Below, one piece after another: positions 18,231 to 28,707 of a DNA stretch of 64,000 nt (position 1 is its first letter; each line of letters opens with the position of its first letter). Made by a program: the position numbers and the translations under genes. Below the pieces are notes generated by a model. The model did no database searches, was not told the origin of the DNA, and saw only the letters and a list, made by a program, of their open reading frames with translations. Origin of the DNA: Tepidimicrobium xylanilyticum (GTDB taxonomy: Bacteria; Bacillota; Clostridia; Tissierellales; Tepidimicrobiaceae); the NCBI RefSeq assembly GCF_900106765.1, contig NZ_FNNG01000011.1, positions 47,523 to 111,522 of the forward strand, written 5' to 3'.

Positions 18231-18488
18231 CTAGACTTTTAATGCCTTATAATCGAATATAATCCTTTCCCCATCATTTATAACTATACAAGGAATACCT
18301 ATCTGGCCTGCTTTTTTTATCTCATCAAATTCTTTTCTCTCATCTCTGTATTTTAAAAACTTCTTTAGATAGAATAAGTTTTCCGTAATATCTAAATATA
18401 GGAATTCAACATTTCTTTCCGCAAGATATTTCCTTGCTGGCTCACAATCTGGGCATAGCTTACTACCGAATACTATAATCTTATCCAC
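18231..18488 (-). CDS. Glutaredoxin-like thioredoxin-fold protein
   Basis: 85 residues. The N-terminal strand IIVFGSKLCPDCEPARKYL has a redox CPDC motif; GIPCIVINDG supplies the cis-Pro position. The size fits a small glutaredoxin/thioredoxin-fold protein. A small thiol-disulfide role in the cytosol is likely. Monocistronic by context. Confidence 0.75.
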   Translation of the reverse strand: MDKIIVFGSKLCPDCEPARKYLAERNVEFLYLDITENLFYLKKFLKYRDERKEFDEIKKAGQIGIPCIVINDGERIIFDYKALKV

Positions 18489-18692
18489 TTAAATCTCTCC
18501 TCTCATATTAGTTATAATTAACATATCATGTGTATGTAAATTGCAAATATATTAATAGTTAGATAATTTTAGAGCAGTCAGCATATCAGTTATTTTCAAC
18601 CCCATTTAATATTCATTTAATACTAAACCTTGATATTCCTTTGCCGACTATTGACATAGATCGCATTTTTAATCATCACGCCTAACTATAAG

Positions 18693-19382
18693 TCAGGCAT
18701 ATTTCAATAGTTTTTCTCCTTTTTTATTATTACAAAGTAAAAATAATCTATTGTATTGTTCATGTTCAGGAAAATAAATATCTTTATATTCTACAATGCT
18801 AAAATATTTTTCTAATAATTTAGTCCAATCCTCAGTAGGTAAATTCCATAAATATAACCCATCATCCAATAAGTTCCTCTCTATAATCTTTATATCCCAT
18901 TCTTTAATTTGTTCATCAGTAAGGTAAGGGTTCAATTTTATTAACACTTTACCATCTATTTTAAGAATACGTTTTACCTCTTTTAATACTTTGATAGCAT
19001 CTGATGGAATTAAGTTATCAATTATATTAGAAAGAATAACACCATCAAATGAATCGCTGATAACAGATTCCAACACTTCAACTCCACCCACAGTAAAAGT
19101 AAAATTCCCTATTTCGCTATCCTTTTGAATCTTCCGAGCAACTTTAATACCTTCCTCTGAAATATCAATACCTCTATGATTTTTTGTTCCTCTTAAACAG
19201 CATTTAAATAACAAAACACCATTTCCACAGCCAAAATCGAGAATAGAACTTGAATCCTCACAAAGCCAATCTAATGATCTGTCTAAATCATCGTGGCCTA
19301 CGCTTTTTGATGTAATAGGACCTATATCGGTCTTACTAAATACTCTATCCCAGTATTCTGCAATTCTATTATATGTTGTCAT
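18693..19382 (-). CDS. Class I SAM-dependent methyltransferase
   Basis: 229 residues with motif I SILDFGCGNGVLLFKC, the acidic loop IDISEEGIKVA and a post-motif region DGVILSNIIDNL. The Rossmann methyltransferase fold is clear; the acceptor is not. It sits between small accessory genes and the repeat-bearing gap before pyrE. Confidence 0.8.
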   Translation of the reverse strand: MTTYNRIAEYWDRVFSKTDIGPITSKSVGHDDLDRSLDWLCEDSSSILDFGCGNGVLLFKCCLRGTKNHRGIDISEEGIKVARKIQKDSEIGNFTFTVGGVEVLESVISDSFDGVILSNIIDNLIPSDAIKVLKEVKRILKIDGKVLIKLNPYLTDEQIKEWDIKIIERNLLDDGLYLWNLPTEDWTKLLEKYFSIVEYKDIYFPEHEQYNRLFLLCNNKKGEKLLKYA

Positions 19383-19720
19383 CTAAATACCCCCTAACTA
19401 ACAATTTTACTAACCCTTTTAAAAAAACACCTTATACTCATTAGAAGACTTTTTCGATATAAACAAACATTTTTAGGACAACAAAAAAGTCCCCAAGTCA
19501 TATTATATTAAATAAGCCCCTATACGGTTATCTCCTTGTTTGCTTAATACATTCTATATCAAAAGCTTGAGACATTATTTCATCATGAGCAAAATCAAAT
19601 AAGGCCTTAGTAAAATTATATCATATATATCTCCATAGCAGTAAATAAAAAAAAGGCTACAAAAACATCAAACTATGAAAATTTACTTCTATAACAATAA
19701 TGCTTTTAACATTGGAAATA

Positions 19721-19918
19721 TAGACTTCAGAGGTCAACTTTTATGCTGTCAGCCTCAGGGAGATATATCGTGTCATTCCGAGGCAAAGCTAAGGAATCTC
19801 TGTCCCAGAGGCCGACCTAAATAATTGTAAATCGTACATTGTGAACTGTGATTTGTCAAAGATTATGAATTGTGCACTGTGAACTGTGTATTAGCAAAAA
19901 TTGTCAATTGCCAATTAA
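19721..19918. repeat. Intergenic repeat-like element with short tandem motifs
   Basis: The 540-bp gap 19383-19919 ends in a segment unlike its surroundings: CATTCCGAGGCAAAGCTAAG, a GAGGCCGACC stretch, then two copies of TGTGAACTGTG (19840-19850 and 19878-19888 approximately) and TCAATTGCCAATT. Such TCATTCCGAG...AATCTC and GTGAACTGTG strings are typical of dispersed intergenic repeats in Firmicute genomes. I see no ORF in it. It lies directly after the pyrE stop codon. Confidence 0.55.
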
Positions 19919-19919
19919 A

Positions 19920-20468
19920 TTACCTGCTTCCTGGCTTTACAATTGACCTATTCATTTTACAAAGGGAGCAGTTTTCGCTATCGTAAATATTTGCTTCTAT
20001 TTTTACCCCATAATAAACTGGATACATAATCTTTTCTTTACTTCTATCTACTAAACAAGCTATTCCTACAACTTCCCCACCAAGTTCTTCCACTACTTTT
20101 ATAGCCTCATAGGAGGATTTACCTGTAGTTACTACATCTTCAGCAATTAATACCTTTTGTCCTTTTTCTATAGTAAAACCCCTTCTCAACCTCATATTTC
20201 CATTTTCCCTCTCCACAAAGATAGATGGTTTGCCCGCTTGTCTGCCAATTTCATAACTAACAATAATTCCTCCTATGGCAGGGCCCACTACAATATCGAA
20301 ATCTACTCCCTTTAATTTGTCTACGATTAATCCAATTGCCTTTTCAGCCCTTTCAGGGTACATCAACAATTTTGCACACTGAATATACACATCGCTATGT
20401 TTCCCAGAAGACAAAAGAAAATGTCCTTCTAGTAAAGCACCCGTTTCCTTTAACATACTTATTAGCAT
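19920..20468 (-). CDS. pyrE: Orotate phosphoribosyltransferase
   Basis: Joins orotate and PRPP to give orotidine 5'-phosphate (step 5 of UMP synthesis). The PRPP-binding motif [18 protein letters not shown] is present, with the N-terminal [20 protein letters not shown] and [15 protein letters not shown] blocks. 182 residues, normal. The ATG directly follows the pyrD stop; AGGAGGG inside the end of pyrD is the ribosome site. Last gene of the pyrBICFKDE operon. Confidence 0.96.
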   Translation of the reverse strand: MLISMLKETGALLEGHFLLSSGKHSDVYIQCAKLLMYPERAEKAIGLIVDKLKGVDFDIVVGPAIGGIIVSYEIGRQAGKPSIFVERENGNMRLRRGFTIEKGQKVLIAEDVVTTGKSSYEAIKVVEELGGEVVGIACLVDRSKEKIMYPVYYGVKIEANIYDSENCSLCKMNRSIVKPGSR

Positions 20469-21371
20469 CTATATAACCCTCCTAATCTCATCTAAAGATT
20501 TTATCCCTTCATTTATCATAAATTTCTCAATTCCATCTATTATATCTAAGGTAATAGTCGGTTTTATAAAATTTCCACTGCCTATCTGTACCGCCCAAGC
20601 TCCTGCCATAATAAACTCTATTGCATCCTTATAACCCATAATCCCACCAATTCCTAAAATAGGAACGTCAACCGCTTTCGAAACTTCATACACCATCCGC
20701 AGTGCTATAGGTTTAATACAGGGACCTGACAATCCAGCTATAATATTATCAAACACAGGTTTCCTTTTCTCAATATCTATTGCCATACCAGCAAAAGTAT
20801 TTACAAGGGATAATCCATCAGCCCCTGCCTTCACACAGTTTTCAGCTACATGGACTATGTTTTCTGCATTTGGGGATAGTTTGACTATTAATGGCTTTTT
20901 ACATACCTTTCTTACTTCGGTAACTACTTCATAAGCAATTTTAGATTTTATTCCAAAAGCCATACCTCCAACTCTTATGTTAGGACAGGATATGTTTAAC
21001 TCTACTATATCTATTTCAGTTTCGTTTAATTTATCTACAGCCTTTACATAGTCTTCAATTGAGCTTCCTCCTACATTGGCTATTATTACCGTACCCTGTT
21101 CTATCATAAAGGGCAATTCTTCTTTTATAAAATTATTAATACCTGGATTTTCTAATCCAATACTATTCAAAATCCCTCCAGTAGTTTCATATATCCTTAT
21201 GCCTTTATTACCCTCTTTTTTCTTTAGAGTCAACCCTTTAGTACAAATACCACCTAATTTTGATAGTGGAAAATAATTAGCATATTCCCTACCAAATCCA
21301 AAAGTTCCAGAAGCTGCAATTACAGGATTTTTAAACTCTATTCCACAGATATTTACCTTTGTATTAATCAC
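20469..21371 (-). CDS. pyrD: Dihydroorotate dehydrogenase B, catalytic subunit
   Basis: FMN enzyme oxidising dihydroorotate to orotate; class 1B, working with PyrK and NAD. Visible: [48 protein letters not shown] containing the catalytic Cys, and [21 protein letters not shown] for the phosphate site. 300 residues. It starts with GTG, 9 bases after GAGGAGG, and overlaps pyrK by 8 bp. Confidence 0.96.
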   Translation of the reverse strand: MINTKVNICGIEFKNPVIAASGTFGFGREYANYFPLSKLGGICTKGLTLKKKEGNKGIRIYETTGGILNSIGLENPGINNFIKEELPFMIEQGTVIIANVGGSSIEDYVKAVDKLNETEIDIVELNISCPNIRVGGMAFGIKSKIAYEVVTEVRKVCKKPLIVKLSPNAENIVHVAENCVKAGADGLSLVNTFAGMAIDIEKRKPVFDNIIAGLSGPCIKPIALRMVYEVSKAVDVPILGIGGIMGYKDAIEFIMAGAWAVQIGSGNFIKPTITLDIIDGIEKFMINEGIKSLDEIRRVI

Positions 21372-22110
21372 TGAAAAAAACCTCCTCGCCTAAAAAAACT
21401 GGCCCTTCCTTGCACACCCTCTGTATCCCTTTAGAGGTTTTTATGCTGCAGCCCAAACAAGCACCCATGCCACAAGCCATCCTACTTTCCATAGAAATAT
21501 ATACTGGAACCTTGCCTTCACAAATTTCAACTACCTTCTTCATCATGGCTACTGGTCCACAGCTATATACCACTTCATATCCATCTGGTTGAAAGATTTC
21601 AGTTATCAAACCCTCATGTCCTACTATCCCATTTTCTGTGGAAATATAGACATTTCTACTATATTTCTTTATTTCATCTATACAATAAACCTCATCTCTA
21701 AAACCACAATAAAAATCAACATCAGTTTTTAAGGATTTGGCTAAAAAAATAACCGGTGCTATACCTATACCTCCCGATATTAAGGCTATATTCCCTTTTA
21801 AACTAGTATTAAATCCATTCCCTAAGGGGCCCATTAACTCCAAAGTATCGCCCGATTTAAGTTTAGAAATTATATCCGTTCCTCTTCCTCTTACCTCATA
21901 AAGAAAAGTAATTTCTCCATCAATAATATTGGATACACTTATGGGTCTTGCCAAAAAAGGATCTAAGCCCTTCCAGCCTCTTAGCATGTAGAATTGTCCC
22001 GGTTCTCCTTGAAAAGGCCTAGTAGAATGAGGCGTCATCTTCATTTCATATATATTTGATGCTACTTGGATATTCCATTTAACTACCCCTTTTTTATATC
22101 CTTTCTCCAT
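21364..22110 (-). CDS. pyrK: Dihydroorotate dehydrogenase B, electron transfer subunit
   Basis: FAD and 2Fe-2S subunit that passes electrons from PyrD to NAD. The FAD site ARPISVSNI, the nucleotide loop [19 protein letters not shown] and the cluster cysteines [16 protein letters not shown] with a later VCKEGPVF are all present. 248 residues. Its start overlaps the end of pyrF by 17 bp, with GGGAGG upstream. Confidence 0.95.
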   Translation of the reverse strand: MEKGYKKGVVKWNIQVASNIYEMKMTPHSTRPFQGEPGQFYMLRGWKGLDPFLARPISVSNIIDGEITFLYEVRGRGTDIISKLKSGDTLELMGPLGNGFNTSLKGNIALISGGIGIAPVIFLAKSLKTDVDFYCGFRDEVYCIDEIKKYSRNVYISTENGIVGHEGLITEIFQPDGYEVVYSCGPVAMMKKVVEICEGKVPVYISMESRMACGMGACLGCSIKTSKGIQRVCKEGPVFLGEEVFFSD

Positions 22111-22963
22111 TTAGTATGTCCTCCCTCATATCTAATACAGCTAACCTCGCATATTTTTCGAAATTTTTATCTCCATCTTCATATTTTTTATAGGAAGTTA
22201 TTATGCCCCTAGAAGAATTAACTATTCCTCCATTTCTCTTATTTAAGTAAATCACTACATCTTTTCCCTTTCCCCCTTGGCGACCATAGCCTGGAATTAG
22301 AAAGAACATATTTTTATACTTATTTCTTATTTCTTCCCCTTCATCTATATGGGTTCCTCCTACCACTGCACCTATTAAACTATATCCACAGCTACCTATA
22401 TAATTTTGTCCTAACTCTTTTAATCTATCTCCAATATGATAGTAGATATAATTTGATTGAGGACCTGCTTTTAAATATTGAATATCCTTAGCTCCAGGAT
22501 TTGATGTCCTAAGGAGTACAAATATTCCTTTATCTCTTCTCTCCAAATACTTTAGATAAGGGGTAATGGTGTCAAAGCCCATATAGGGATTTAAGGTTAT
22601 GAAATCAGCTTCAAAATCCCCTTCAAAATGAGCCTTCCCGTACATTTCAGCAGTAGAGGAAATATCACCCCTTTTAATATCTCCTATGGAAAGAGAACCA
22701 GCGGATTTTATATATTCCAGTGTCCTTTTATATGCCATTAAACCTTTTATGCCATAGGCTTCATAATAGGCAATCTGCAATTTATATATTGGAACTATAT
22801 CCAAAGTATTATCTATAATCCTCTTATTGAACTCAAACATTATCCTATCTACATCCTGATATTCGTCCTTTAGTTTTTTAGGAATATAATCTAAATGGGT
22901 GTCGAGCCCTACGCATACAATGCCCTTTTTTTCAACCTCCTCATATAATCTATCTATTATCAA
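22094..22963 (-). CDS. pyrF: Orotidine 5'-phosphate decarboxylase (PyrF2 type)
   Basis: Final step of UMP synthesis. 289 residues, the longer clostridial/actinobacterial form. The catalytic DxKxxD core is IGDIKRGDIS; the substrate Lys lies in PIYKLQIAYYEAYG; the phosphate loop region is FLIPGYGRQGG. The start is TTG at 22963 with GGGGGGAT upstream, overlapping the end of pyrC by 14 bp. Confidence 0.94.
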   Translation of the reverse strand: MIIDRLYEEVEKKGIVCVGLDTHLDYIPKKLKDEYQDVDRIMFEFNKRIIDNTLDIVPIYKLQIAYYEAYGIKGLMAYKRTLEYIKSAGSLSIGDIKRGDISSTAEMYGKAHFEGDFEADFITLNPYMGFDTITPYLKYLERRDKGIFVLLRTSNPGAKDIQYLKAGPQSNYIYYHIGDRLKELGQNYIGSCGYSLIGAVVGGTHIDEGEEIRNKYKNMFFLIPGYGRQGGKGKDVVIYLNKRNGGIVNSSRGIITSYKKYEDGDKNFEKYARLAVLDMREDILNGERI

Positions 22964-24152
22964 CTTCTATCCCCCCATTGTATTTAATTTGACCCTTCCA
23001 TATAGTAGCTAGTACTCTTCCATAAAATTCCATTCCATGAAAGGGTGTATTTTTGCCTTTGGAAAGGAATTTATTAGAATCAACAATCATTCTTCCATCC
23101 AAATCTACTAATACCATATCCCCATCATATCCCTTCTTGATTTTACCTTTATTAACTTTCATTAACCGTCCAGGAGTTCCAGACATCAACTGGGACAATC
23201 TGTTTATTGAAATAACATTTGACTTAACTAATGTGGTATAACATATGGAAAAGGCTGTTTCTAAACCTGATATTCCAGGAGCACCTTTTTCCTTATCTTC
23301 TAATGAATGGGGAGCGTGATCTGTGGCAATCACATCTATTGTTCCGTCTTTAATACCTTCCATGATAGACTTTACATCTTCTTTTTCCCTGATGGGTGGA
23401 TTCACTCTATAGTCCAAATCATATAGGCATATGTGGTGAGGGGTTACTTCGCAGGTGACCTTAACCCCTTCACCTTTAGCCCTTTTAATCATTTCAATAG
23501 ATTCCTTGGTGCTAACATGAGCAAGATGTAGCCTTGCTCCTGTCAATTTTGCTAGATAAAGGTCTCTCAAAGTCATAATATTTTCTGACAGTCTATTATC
23601 CATCTTTAAAATTTCTTCATCTTCCTCGTGGGCTATTAGGGTCAAGCCTTTTTGCTTGGCTTTAATCATAGCTTTATACATTATATTATTGGATTGTATT
23701 CCTTTCCCATCATCAGAAATGAATCTAACCCTGTTATCTATCTCATCCAAATGTTCTATACTTTCACCATCAAAATCCTTTGTAACAGACAAGGTCTGGT
23801 GTATATCTATTAAATCTAATTCTTTTGCTCTACTGAGAACATAAGCTACAATATCCATACTGCTTACTATGGGATTGGTATTTGCCATTAGGTTTACACA
23901 AGTATAGCCCCCTTTTAGTGCAGCTTTACTTCCAGTATATAAATCCTCTTTATAGGTATATCCTGGTTCTCTGAAATGAGCGTGCATATCTATGAAAGAA
24001 GGCATGGCTACTAAATTAGTCCCATCTATAGTTTTGCAGTTTAAGTCTATATCTTTACCATAGTCAGCTATCTTCCCATTTTTTATATAAATATCTCCCA
24101 TCATGTCCTTAGTTTCATCTATTATCCTGCAGTTCTTTATTAATAAATCCAT
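22950..24152 (-). CDS. pyrC: Dihydroorotase
   Basis: Zinc amidohydrolase closing carbamoyl-aspartate to dihydroorotate. Motifs: MPSFIDMHAHFREPGYTYKE (HxH metal site), VNLMANTNPIV, EVTPHHICL and DVIATDHAPHSLEDK. I take the ATG at 24152, which has GGGAGGGG at good distance; an in-frame start 21 codons upstream would run into pyrI. 400 residues, class I type length. Confidence 0.95.
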   Translation of the reverse strand: MDLLIKNCRIIDETKDMMGDIYIKNGKIADYGKDIDLNCKTIDGTNLVAMPSFIDMHAHFREPGYTYKEDLYTGSKAALKGGYTCVNLMANTNPIVSSMDIVAYVLSRAKELDLIDIHQTLSVTKDFDGESIEHLDEIDNRVRFISDDGKGIQSNNIMYKAMIKAKQKGLTLIAHEEDEEILKMDNRLSENIMTLRDLYLAKLTGARLHLAHVSTKESIEMIKRAKGEGVKVTCEVTPHHICLYDLDYRVNPPIREKEDVKSIMEGIKDGTIDVIATDHAPHSLEDKEKGAPGISGLETAFSICYTTLVKSNVISINRLSQLMSGTPGRLMKVNKGKIKKGYDGDMVLVDLDGRMIVDSNKFLSKGKNTPFHGMEFYGRVLATIWKGQIKYNGGIEVDNR

Positions 24153-24153
24153 T

Positions 24154-24582
24154 TTACCCCTCCCATGAATATATCTGATCACAGTAGTCGCATTTGTATA
24201 TACCCTTTTCCTCATCTATTAGAATAAATTTATGGACTATGTGCCTCTCTTCAGAAGTTATGCATCTGGGATTTTTACAGCTGATTATTCCTTCTACTTC
24301 CTTGGGTAAAGACAGATTTATCTTCTTAACTACTTTTTCATCTTCAATAATATTTATTGTAATATTCGGATCTATGAAGCCTAACATGGTCAGATCCAAA
24401 TCCATAACGTTCTCAACTTTTATTAAATCTTTTTTTCCGTATTTTTTACTCTGAGCATTTATTATCAGGGCTACTCTAAAATCGGCATTATTTAAGCCAA
24501 GATATTTGAATATTCTAAAGCCATTACCCGCCCTTATATGGTCTATTACAATACCTTTAGAAATGCTATCTATATATAACAT
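24154..24582 (-). CDS. pyrI: Aspartate carbamoyltransferase regulatory subunit
   Basis: Allosteric zinc-binding subunit of ATCase. The N-terminal effector domain has [20 protein letters not shown]; the C-terminal zinc site is made by CKNPRCIT and [12 protein letters not shown], four cysteines. 142 residues. It shares one base with the pyrB stop and its Shine-Dalgarno GGGGGTGA lies inside pyrB. Presence of pyrI predicts nucleotide feedback on the enzyme. Confidence 0.95.
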   Translation of the reverse strand: MLYIDSISKGIVIDHIRAGNGFRIFKYLGLNNADFRVALIINAQSKKYGKKDLIKVENVMDLDLTMLGFIDPNITINIIEDEKVVKKINLSLPKEVEGIISCKNPRCITSEERHIVHKFILIDEEKGIYKCDYCDQIYSWEG

Positions 24583-25493
24583 TACATCACCCCCAGTAAC
24601 CTTAAAATAAGGGCCATTCTAATATACATTCCATATTTCACCTGTTCAAAATAACAAGCCCTTGGGTCTTCATCTACTTCATAGCTAATTTCATTGACTC
24701 TTGGCAATGGATGAAGAATGCACAGATCTTTCTTGGCTAGCTTTAATTTTCCCTTATCCAAAATATAGCTATCTTTTAATCTAATGTAATCTTCCTCATT
24801 GAAAAATCTTTCCCTTTGGACTCGCGTCATATATAGGATATCTAGCTTATCGATTACATCCTCCAACTTCTCTACTTCCATGAAGGAACAGTTAGAATTT
24901 CTAGATAATTCCATTTTAATATATTCGGGAATTTGTAACTCTTGAGGGGAAATCAATATAAATTCGTTCCCATGCCTAGACATTGACTTTACAAGAGAAT
25001 GGACTGTGCGACCAAATTTTAAATCACCACACAATCCAATAGTTAGATTGGATAACTGACCTTTTTTCACTTTTATAGTAAGTATATCGGTTAAAGTTTG
25101 AGTAGGATGATGGTGACCGCCATCACCTGCATTGATGATGGGGACCGAAGAATAGTAGGAAGCCAGTTTTGGCGCTCCTTCCTTTGGATGTCTCATAGCA
25201 ATAATATCTACATAAGAACTAACGGTACGAATAGTATCGGGAATACTTTCTCCTTTCCTTGCAGAACTAACCCCTGCTTCAGAAAAACCAATTACACTGC
25301 CTCCTAGTCTAATCATAGCAGCTTCAAAGCTAAGTCTTGTTCTTGTGCTAGGTTCATAGAACAATGTAGCTAATATTTTATTAGCACAAGATTGTCTAAA
25401 ATCCTCTTCCTTTTTCATAATCTTTTCTGCTAAATCCAATAAATTTTCTAATTCATCCATGGTAATATCCATAGGATCAATTAAATGTTTCAT
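24582..25493 (-). CDS. pyrB: Aspartate carbamoyltransferase catalytic subunit
   Basis: Makes carbamoyl-aspartate, the committed step of pyrimidine synthesis. Carbamoyl-phosphate loop [16 protein letters not shown], then [28 protein letters not shown], and HPLPRVNEI. The start is the ATG at 25493, with AAGGAGG 8 bases upstream; 303 residues. First gene of the operon, immediately behind the PyrR-type attenuator. carA and carB are not in the window. Confidence 0.96.
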   Translation of the reverse strand: MKHLIDPMDITMDELENLLDLAEKIMKKEEDFRQSCANKILATLFYEPSTRTRLSFEAAMIRLGGSVIGFSEAGVSSARKGESIPDTIRTVSSYVDIIAMRHPKEGAPKLASYYSSVPIINAGDGGHHHPTQTLTDILTIKVKKGQLSNLTIGLCGDLKFGRTVHSLVKSMSRHGNEFILISPQELQIPEYIKMELSRNSNCSFMEVEKLEDVIDKLDILYMTRVQRERFFNEEDYIRLKDSYILDKGKLKLAKKDLCILHPLPRVNEISYEVDEDPRACYFEQVKYGMYIRMALILRLLGVM

Positions 25494-25541
25494 ATTTCTA
25501 CCTCCTTCTAGTCTCACTGGATCTAGTTAAAGGATTGCGTG

Positions 25542-25621
25542 AAAAAAGCCTCCCTAAAGGAAGGCATAAATATCCCGCATTTATACTTTCCTTTTTGAAC
25601 TCTCTGGTTCAGTTTAAAGGA
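25542..25621 (-). promoter_or_regulatory. PyrR-type attenuator in the pyrB leader
   Basis: On the minus strand a stem TCCTTT/AAAGGA (25616-25621 and 25589-25594) encloses a 5-bp stem TGAAC/GTTCA with hexaloop CAGAGA (25596-25611). The CNGNGA hexaloop is the hallmark of the PyrR-binding anti-antiterminator. It is followed by a terminator hairpin GCCTTCC-TTTA-GGGAGGC and six T (25542-25565). High UMP should favour PyrR binding and termination before pyrB. pyrR itself is not in the window. Confidence 0.82.
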
Positions 25622-25714
25622 CCTATTATAAGATTTTTATTAGAATATCATAATATTATAAAAAAGTCAATATAAAGTTAAGCTATAAAATCATTTTTGC
25701 ACATCTGCATACCA

Positions 25715-26233
25715 CTAAAGATAGAGATTCATTAGTAAAGCATCAAAATATTCTTCACCAATCTTAAAATACTTTTTATATAAACCAATCCTTTTAAACC
25801 CAAATTTCTCATAAAGCCTTATTGCACTTAGATTATCAGACCTCACTTCTAATTCTATAACTTCTAGTTTTGCAATATCTTTTGCAAATGCAATCAGTTC
25901 TTCCATCATTTTAGTACCAATTCCTTGATTCCAGTATTTTTTCTTAACACTAATAGCAAGTCGACCTCTATGAGCAATACGAGTTCTACCTGTCAATCCT
26001 TGTAATGAACCAATGGAAACTATTTCTTCCCCAATCTTGCCCACAAACATAACGGATTTATCTGATGAATTGATATTTTCTATTATTTCCATTTCCCTTT
26101 TTACAGGCATATTTTTAAATTCATTTTCACCAAACAACAGGTTGTCACTTTCTCCACCAACAATATTTAAGAATTCTAATACCTTTTGGGCATCTTCTTT
26201 TCTAGCCTTACTGATTTTTAAATCTTGAAACAT
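25715..26233 (-). CDS. GNAT N-acetyltransferase
   Basis: 172 residues, standard GNAT fold with RGRLAISVKKKYWNQGIGTKMMEELI (acetyl-CoA loop) and DNLSAIRLYEKFGFKRIG. Similar to the PA-type and L-amino-acid acetyltransferases; substrate not determinable. GGGGTGA lies just before the ATG. First in a run with the AlkD-like and Nudix genes. Confidence 0.85.
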   Translation of the reverse strand: MFQDLKISKARKEDAQKVLEFLNIVGGESDNLLFGENEFKNMPVKREMEIIENINSSDKSVMFVGKIGEEIVSIGSLQGLTGRTRIAHRGRLAISVKKKYWNQGIGTKMMEELIAFAKDIAKLEVIELEVRSDNLSAIRLYEKFGFKRIGLYKKYFKIGEEYFDALLMNLYL

Positions 26234-26250
26234 AATCTCACCCCATTTTC

Positions 26251-26895
26251 CTATAAATACTTACTTCCTTCTCTAACGCTTAAAGGATGAAGTGCATTTT
26301 TATCTATAAAATTCTTTACCCATTCCTTATTAGTTTTAGAATACTCCCTTAAGGCCCAACCTATTGCTTTATTTATAAAGAATTCATCAGTCTGGGAATT
26401 ATACAATATTGCTTTAGCTAAAAAATCGGTATCAGTTTTATCCTTATATTGCAATTGAAATATGATGGATGTCCTTTTTAACCAGATATTATCTGATTTC
26501 ATCCATTTTATTATATAGTCCTCTTTTATCCTAGGATATTTTATAGCTACATGTCCTACTATTTTACTTATAGCATCTACAGAGTCCCACCAAGATTTTG
26601 TAGTTATTAGCTTTTCTATATTTTCCATATCCTTTGGAGTGAACTTATCCTTTACCTTTTCCATGTAATCTATGGCTAAGTACTGAAATTCTCTTTCAGG
26701 CATTTGGTAGCATTTAAAAATAAAGTCCCAGTCAATCTTATCTTCCCTTCTTTTAGCCTTTAAGAACTCTTTGGATAACTTAACCCTTTCTGGCTTTTTA
26801 AATCCGAGAAAAGGAAATATATCCCTCATATATTTAGCCATGGGTATTGCCTGTTCTTCATTTCTGTTATTATAAAACATTTCAAAAATGTCCAT
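26251..26895 (-). CDS. DNA alkylation repair protein (AlkD-like)
   Basis: HEAT-like-repeat glycosylase that removes alkylated bases. 214 residues. The conserved TKSWWDSVDAIS block has the Trp-Asp pair of the active site, and FFINKAIGWALREYSKTN supplies the conserved C-terminal motif. It shares one base with the stop of the damaged Nudix gene upstream, so they formed one operon. A role in repair of alkylation damage fits the family; no activity is shown here. Confidence 0.88.
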   Translation of the reverse strand: MDIFEMFYNNRNEEQAIPMAKYMRDIFPFLGFKKPERVKLSKEFLKAKRREDKIDWDFIFKCYQMPEREFQYLAIDYMEKVKDKFTPKDMENIEKLITTKSWWDSVDAISKIVGHVAIKYPRIKEDYIIKWMKSDNIWLKRTSIIFQLQYKDKTDTDFLAKAILYNSQTDEFFINKAIGWALREYSKTNKEWVKNFIDKNALHPLSVREGSKYL

Positions 26896-27347
26896 TATAC
26901 CCCTCTTTCTAATCTTAATCTAACATCTTCAGCTTTTTTGATGGTATCCTTTAACCATATAAGAGCCTTTCCGTTTTCTAATACCTCTTCACAAGTCATC
27001 CAATATATTTCCCCAACTTCATCGGTAGCCACAGGCTGTGCTTCTCCTGATTTATATTTACACACAAAAACCACATCTACAACTACTTGTCCATCGGCTA
27101 ATAAGAATGATTTGCTCTCCAAATAATGTATCATATCTGAAACTTCTATCCCAACCTCCTCCATTATTTCCCTTCTTAAAGTCCTCTCCAAAACACCATC
27201 TTCTGCTATATTTGTTTCTACTTTTCCTCCAACTAAGGACATAAGCCCTGGACCATGTTCTTCTTTTTCACTTCTTTTTATAATTAACCATTTATTCCCC
27301 CTATATATGGCTGCTTATACATTTACTATGTATAAATTATAATTCAC
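26895..27347 (-). pseudogene. Nudix hydrolase with a premature stop at codon 11
   Basis: A good ribosome site (AAAGGGG) stands before a GTG at 27347. The frame reads MNYNLYIVNV, then TAA at 27315-27317, then continues AAIYRGNKWLIIKRSEKEE, the usual first strand of a Nudix fold, and on to the Nudix box with RREIMEEVGIEV. Removing the stop restores a full-length protein of about 150 residues. A restart at the ATG at 27242 would give a 115-residue protein lacking the first strand. CAA-to-TAA is the simplest origin. Probably inactive. Confidence 0.75.
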
Positions 27348-27390
27348 TTTAATATCCCCTTTCAGTTTCCCAACTCATTATTGCTATTTT

Positions 27391-28187
27391 TTATTTTTTA
27401 GCGGCAAATAATAAATGGTTACTTGCTCCTAAAAATTCTGGTTTTTCACTATAATAATAATGAAACTTTAACCATAGTCTATAACTTTCATCATCCATAT
27501 TATTTATTTTATCAGCCAATAATTCACTTAAACCATCTGCAGCAATTTCAGATACAATAATCAATTTTGATGATTGCAATAGTTCCCTGGCCTGTTGGAC
27601 TGTAATAAATACAAAGGGAAAATCATTCACTTTGAAAGTTTGGCGATTATATGGCCCATTTATTAGATAGTCTGGCTCATAGCACATAGTTTGAGTAACA
27701 ATGACCATATCGTTGTTAATGAAAGCAAAGAACATTATGCCTTCTTCTTTGCATACTCTTTTAACTTCTTCGATGCATTTTAATTGATCCTCTCTATCCC
27801 CTAAGTGATACAAGGGGCCAAAACAGAGAACTATATCATATTGATTATCCTGAAAATTTGAAAGGTCTAAAGCATTCCCTTGAAATACTTTAAGGCTCAT
27901 ACCTGGCTTTTTCTTTTCCTTAATTCGGTTCACATGTTTTTCAACCAGTTCAATTGCTGTTACATCATAGCCTTTTTCCGCAAAGTATAAACTATATTCT
28001 CCAGTACCCGCTCCAAGTCTAATATTTTCATTCCAGGTTTTAAATGCTTTTCAATATGCCTTACTGTAGTAAAAAATTCAACCCTTGTTGCTTTAGAAGA
28101 TAATCTAGAATCTTCATCAAATATTTCATAGAGGGTTGCAACTCTCTCTTCCTCATTGCTGATCCTTCTCAAATCTTCTATTTTCAT
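27391..28187 (-). pseudogene. SAM-dependent methyltransferase split by a one-base deletion
   Basis: Two overlapping halves in different frames make one methyltransferase. The upstream half (28187-27960) ends its true reading at HLKPGMKILDL; the other frame continues with GAGTGEYSLYFAEKGYDV and on through FGPLYHLGDREDQLKCIEEV to the end at 27391. The break lies at about 28013-28018, exactly in the glycine-rich SAM loop, where GACTTGGAGCGGG lacks one base. Separately translated halves would not bind SAM. Repaired length would be about 265 residues. Confidence 0.85.
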
Positions 28188-28376
28188 TTATAATCTCCTC
28201 CTCTTACTTTTTTACCTACCCGTAGAATATTTTATAACTCTATTGGCTAAAAATTCAATATTCTTTTAGTATTCTCTCTTCACATTCTTTACATTAACAT
28301 CCATTAACTCCTCAACAATAGCTATAGTTTTATTTTTCGTAATCCTATATATCTAACGTATCTGCAAATTCATAAT

Positions 28377-28601
28377 TTAGTTCAAATCTTTTATAAATTC
28401 AAGAACATTTGCTTCATATTCAGTTGGATGGTCAAAAAATATCTCAACATGTGCACTATCCTCCACAGAAAAAATTCTTTTATGATTGTGTTTAACTGAA
28501 TTGTAAATATCTTCACTCATAAAATAAGGTGTTACTTCATCTGCTCTACTACTTATAAGACATTTAGTTATATATTTTGCTATACTTGATATATATTTCA
28601 T
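28377..28601 (-). pseudogene. C-terminal fragment of an alpha/beta-hydrolase
   Basis: 74 codons. The segment SSRADEVTPYFMSEDIYNSV followed later by EDSAHVEIFFDHPTEYE resembles the C-terminal part of alpha/beta-hydrolases, with the Asp and His of the triad; the nucleophile region and lid are missing. No ribosome site is evident. I read it as a truncated remnant. Confidence 0.5.
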
Positions 28602-28707
28602 AGTATCTAAATTATATACAACAAATTTTATCTTCCAGAGCCTAAAACTCCTTTGTTAACAAATCTCTTTTCATGCTTATCAATGAGCATCCTTATTCAC
28701 TTATGTA

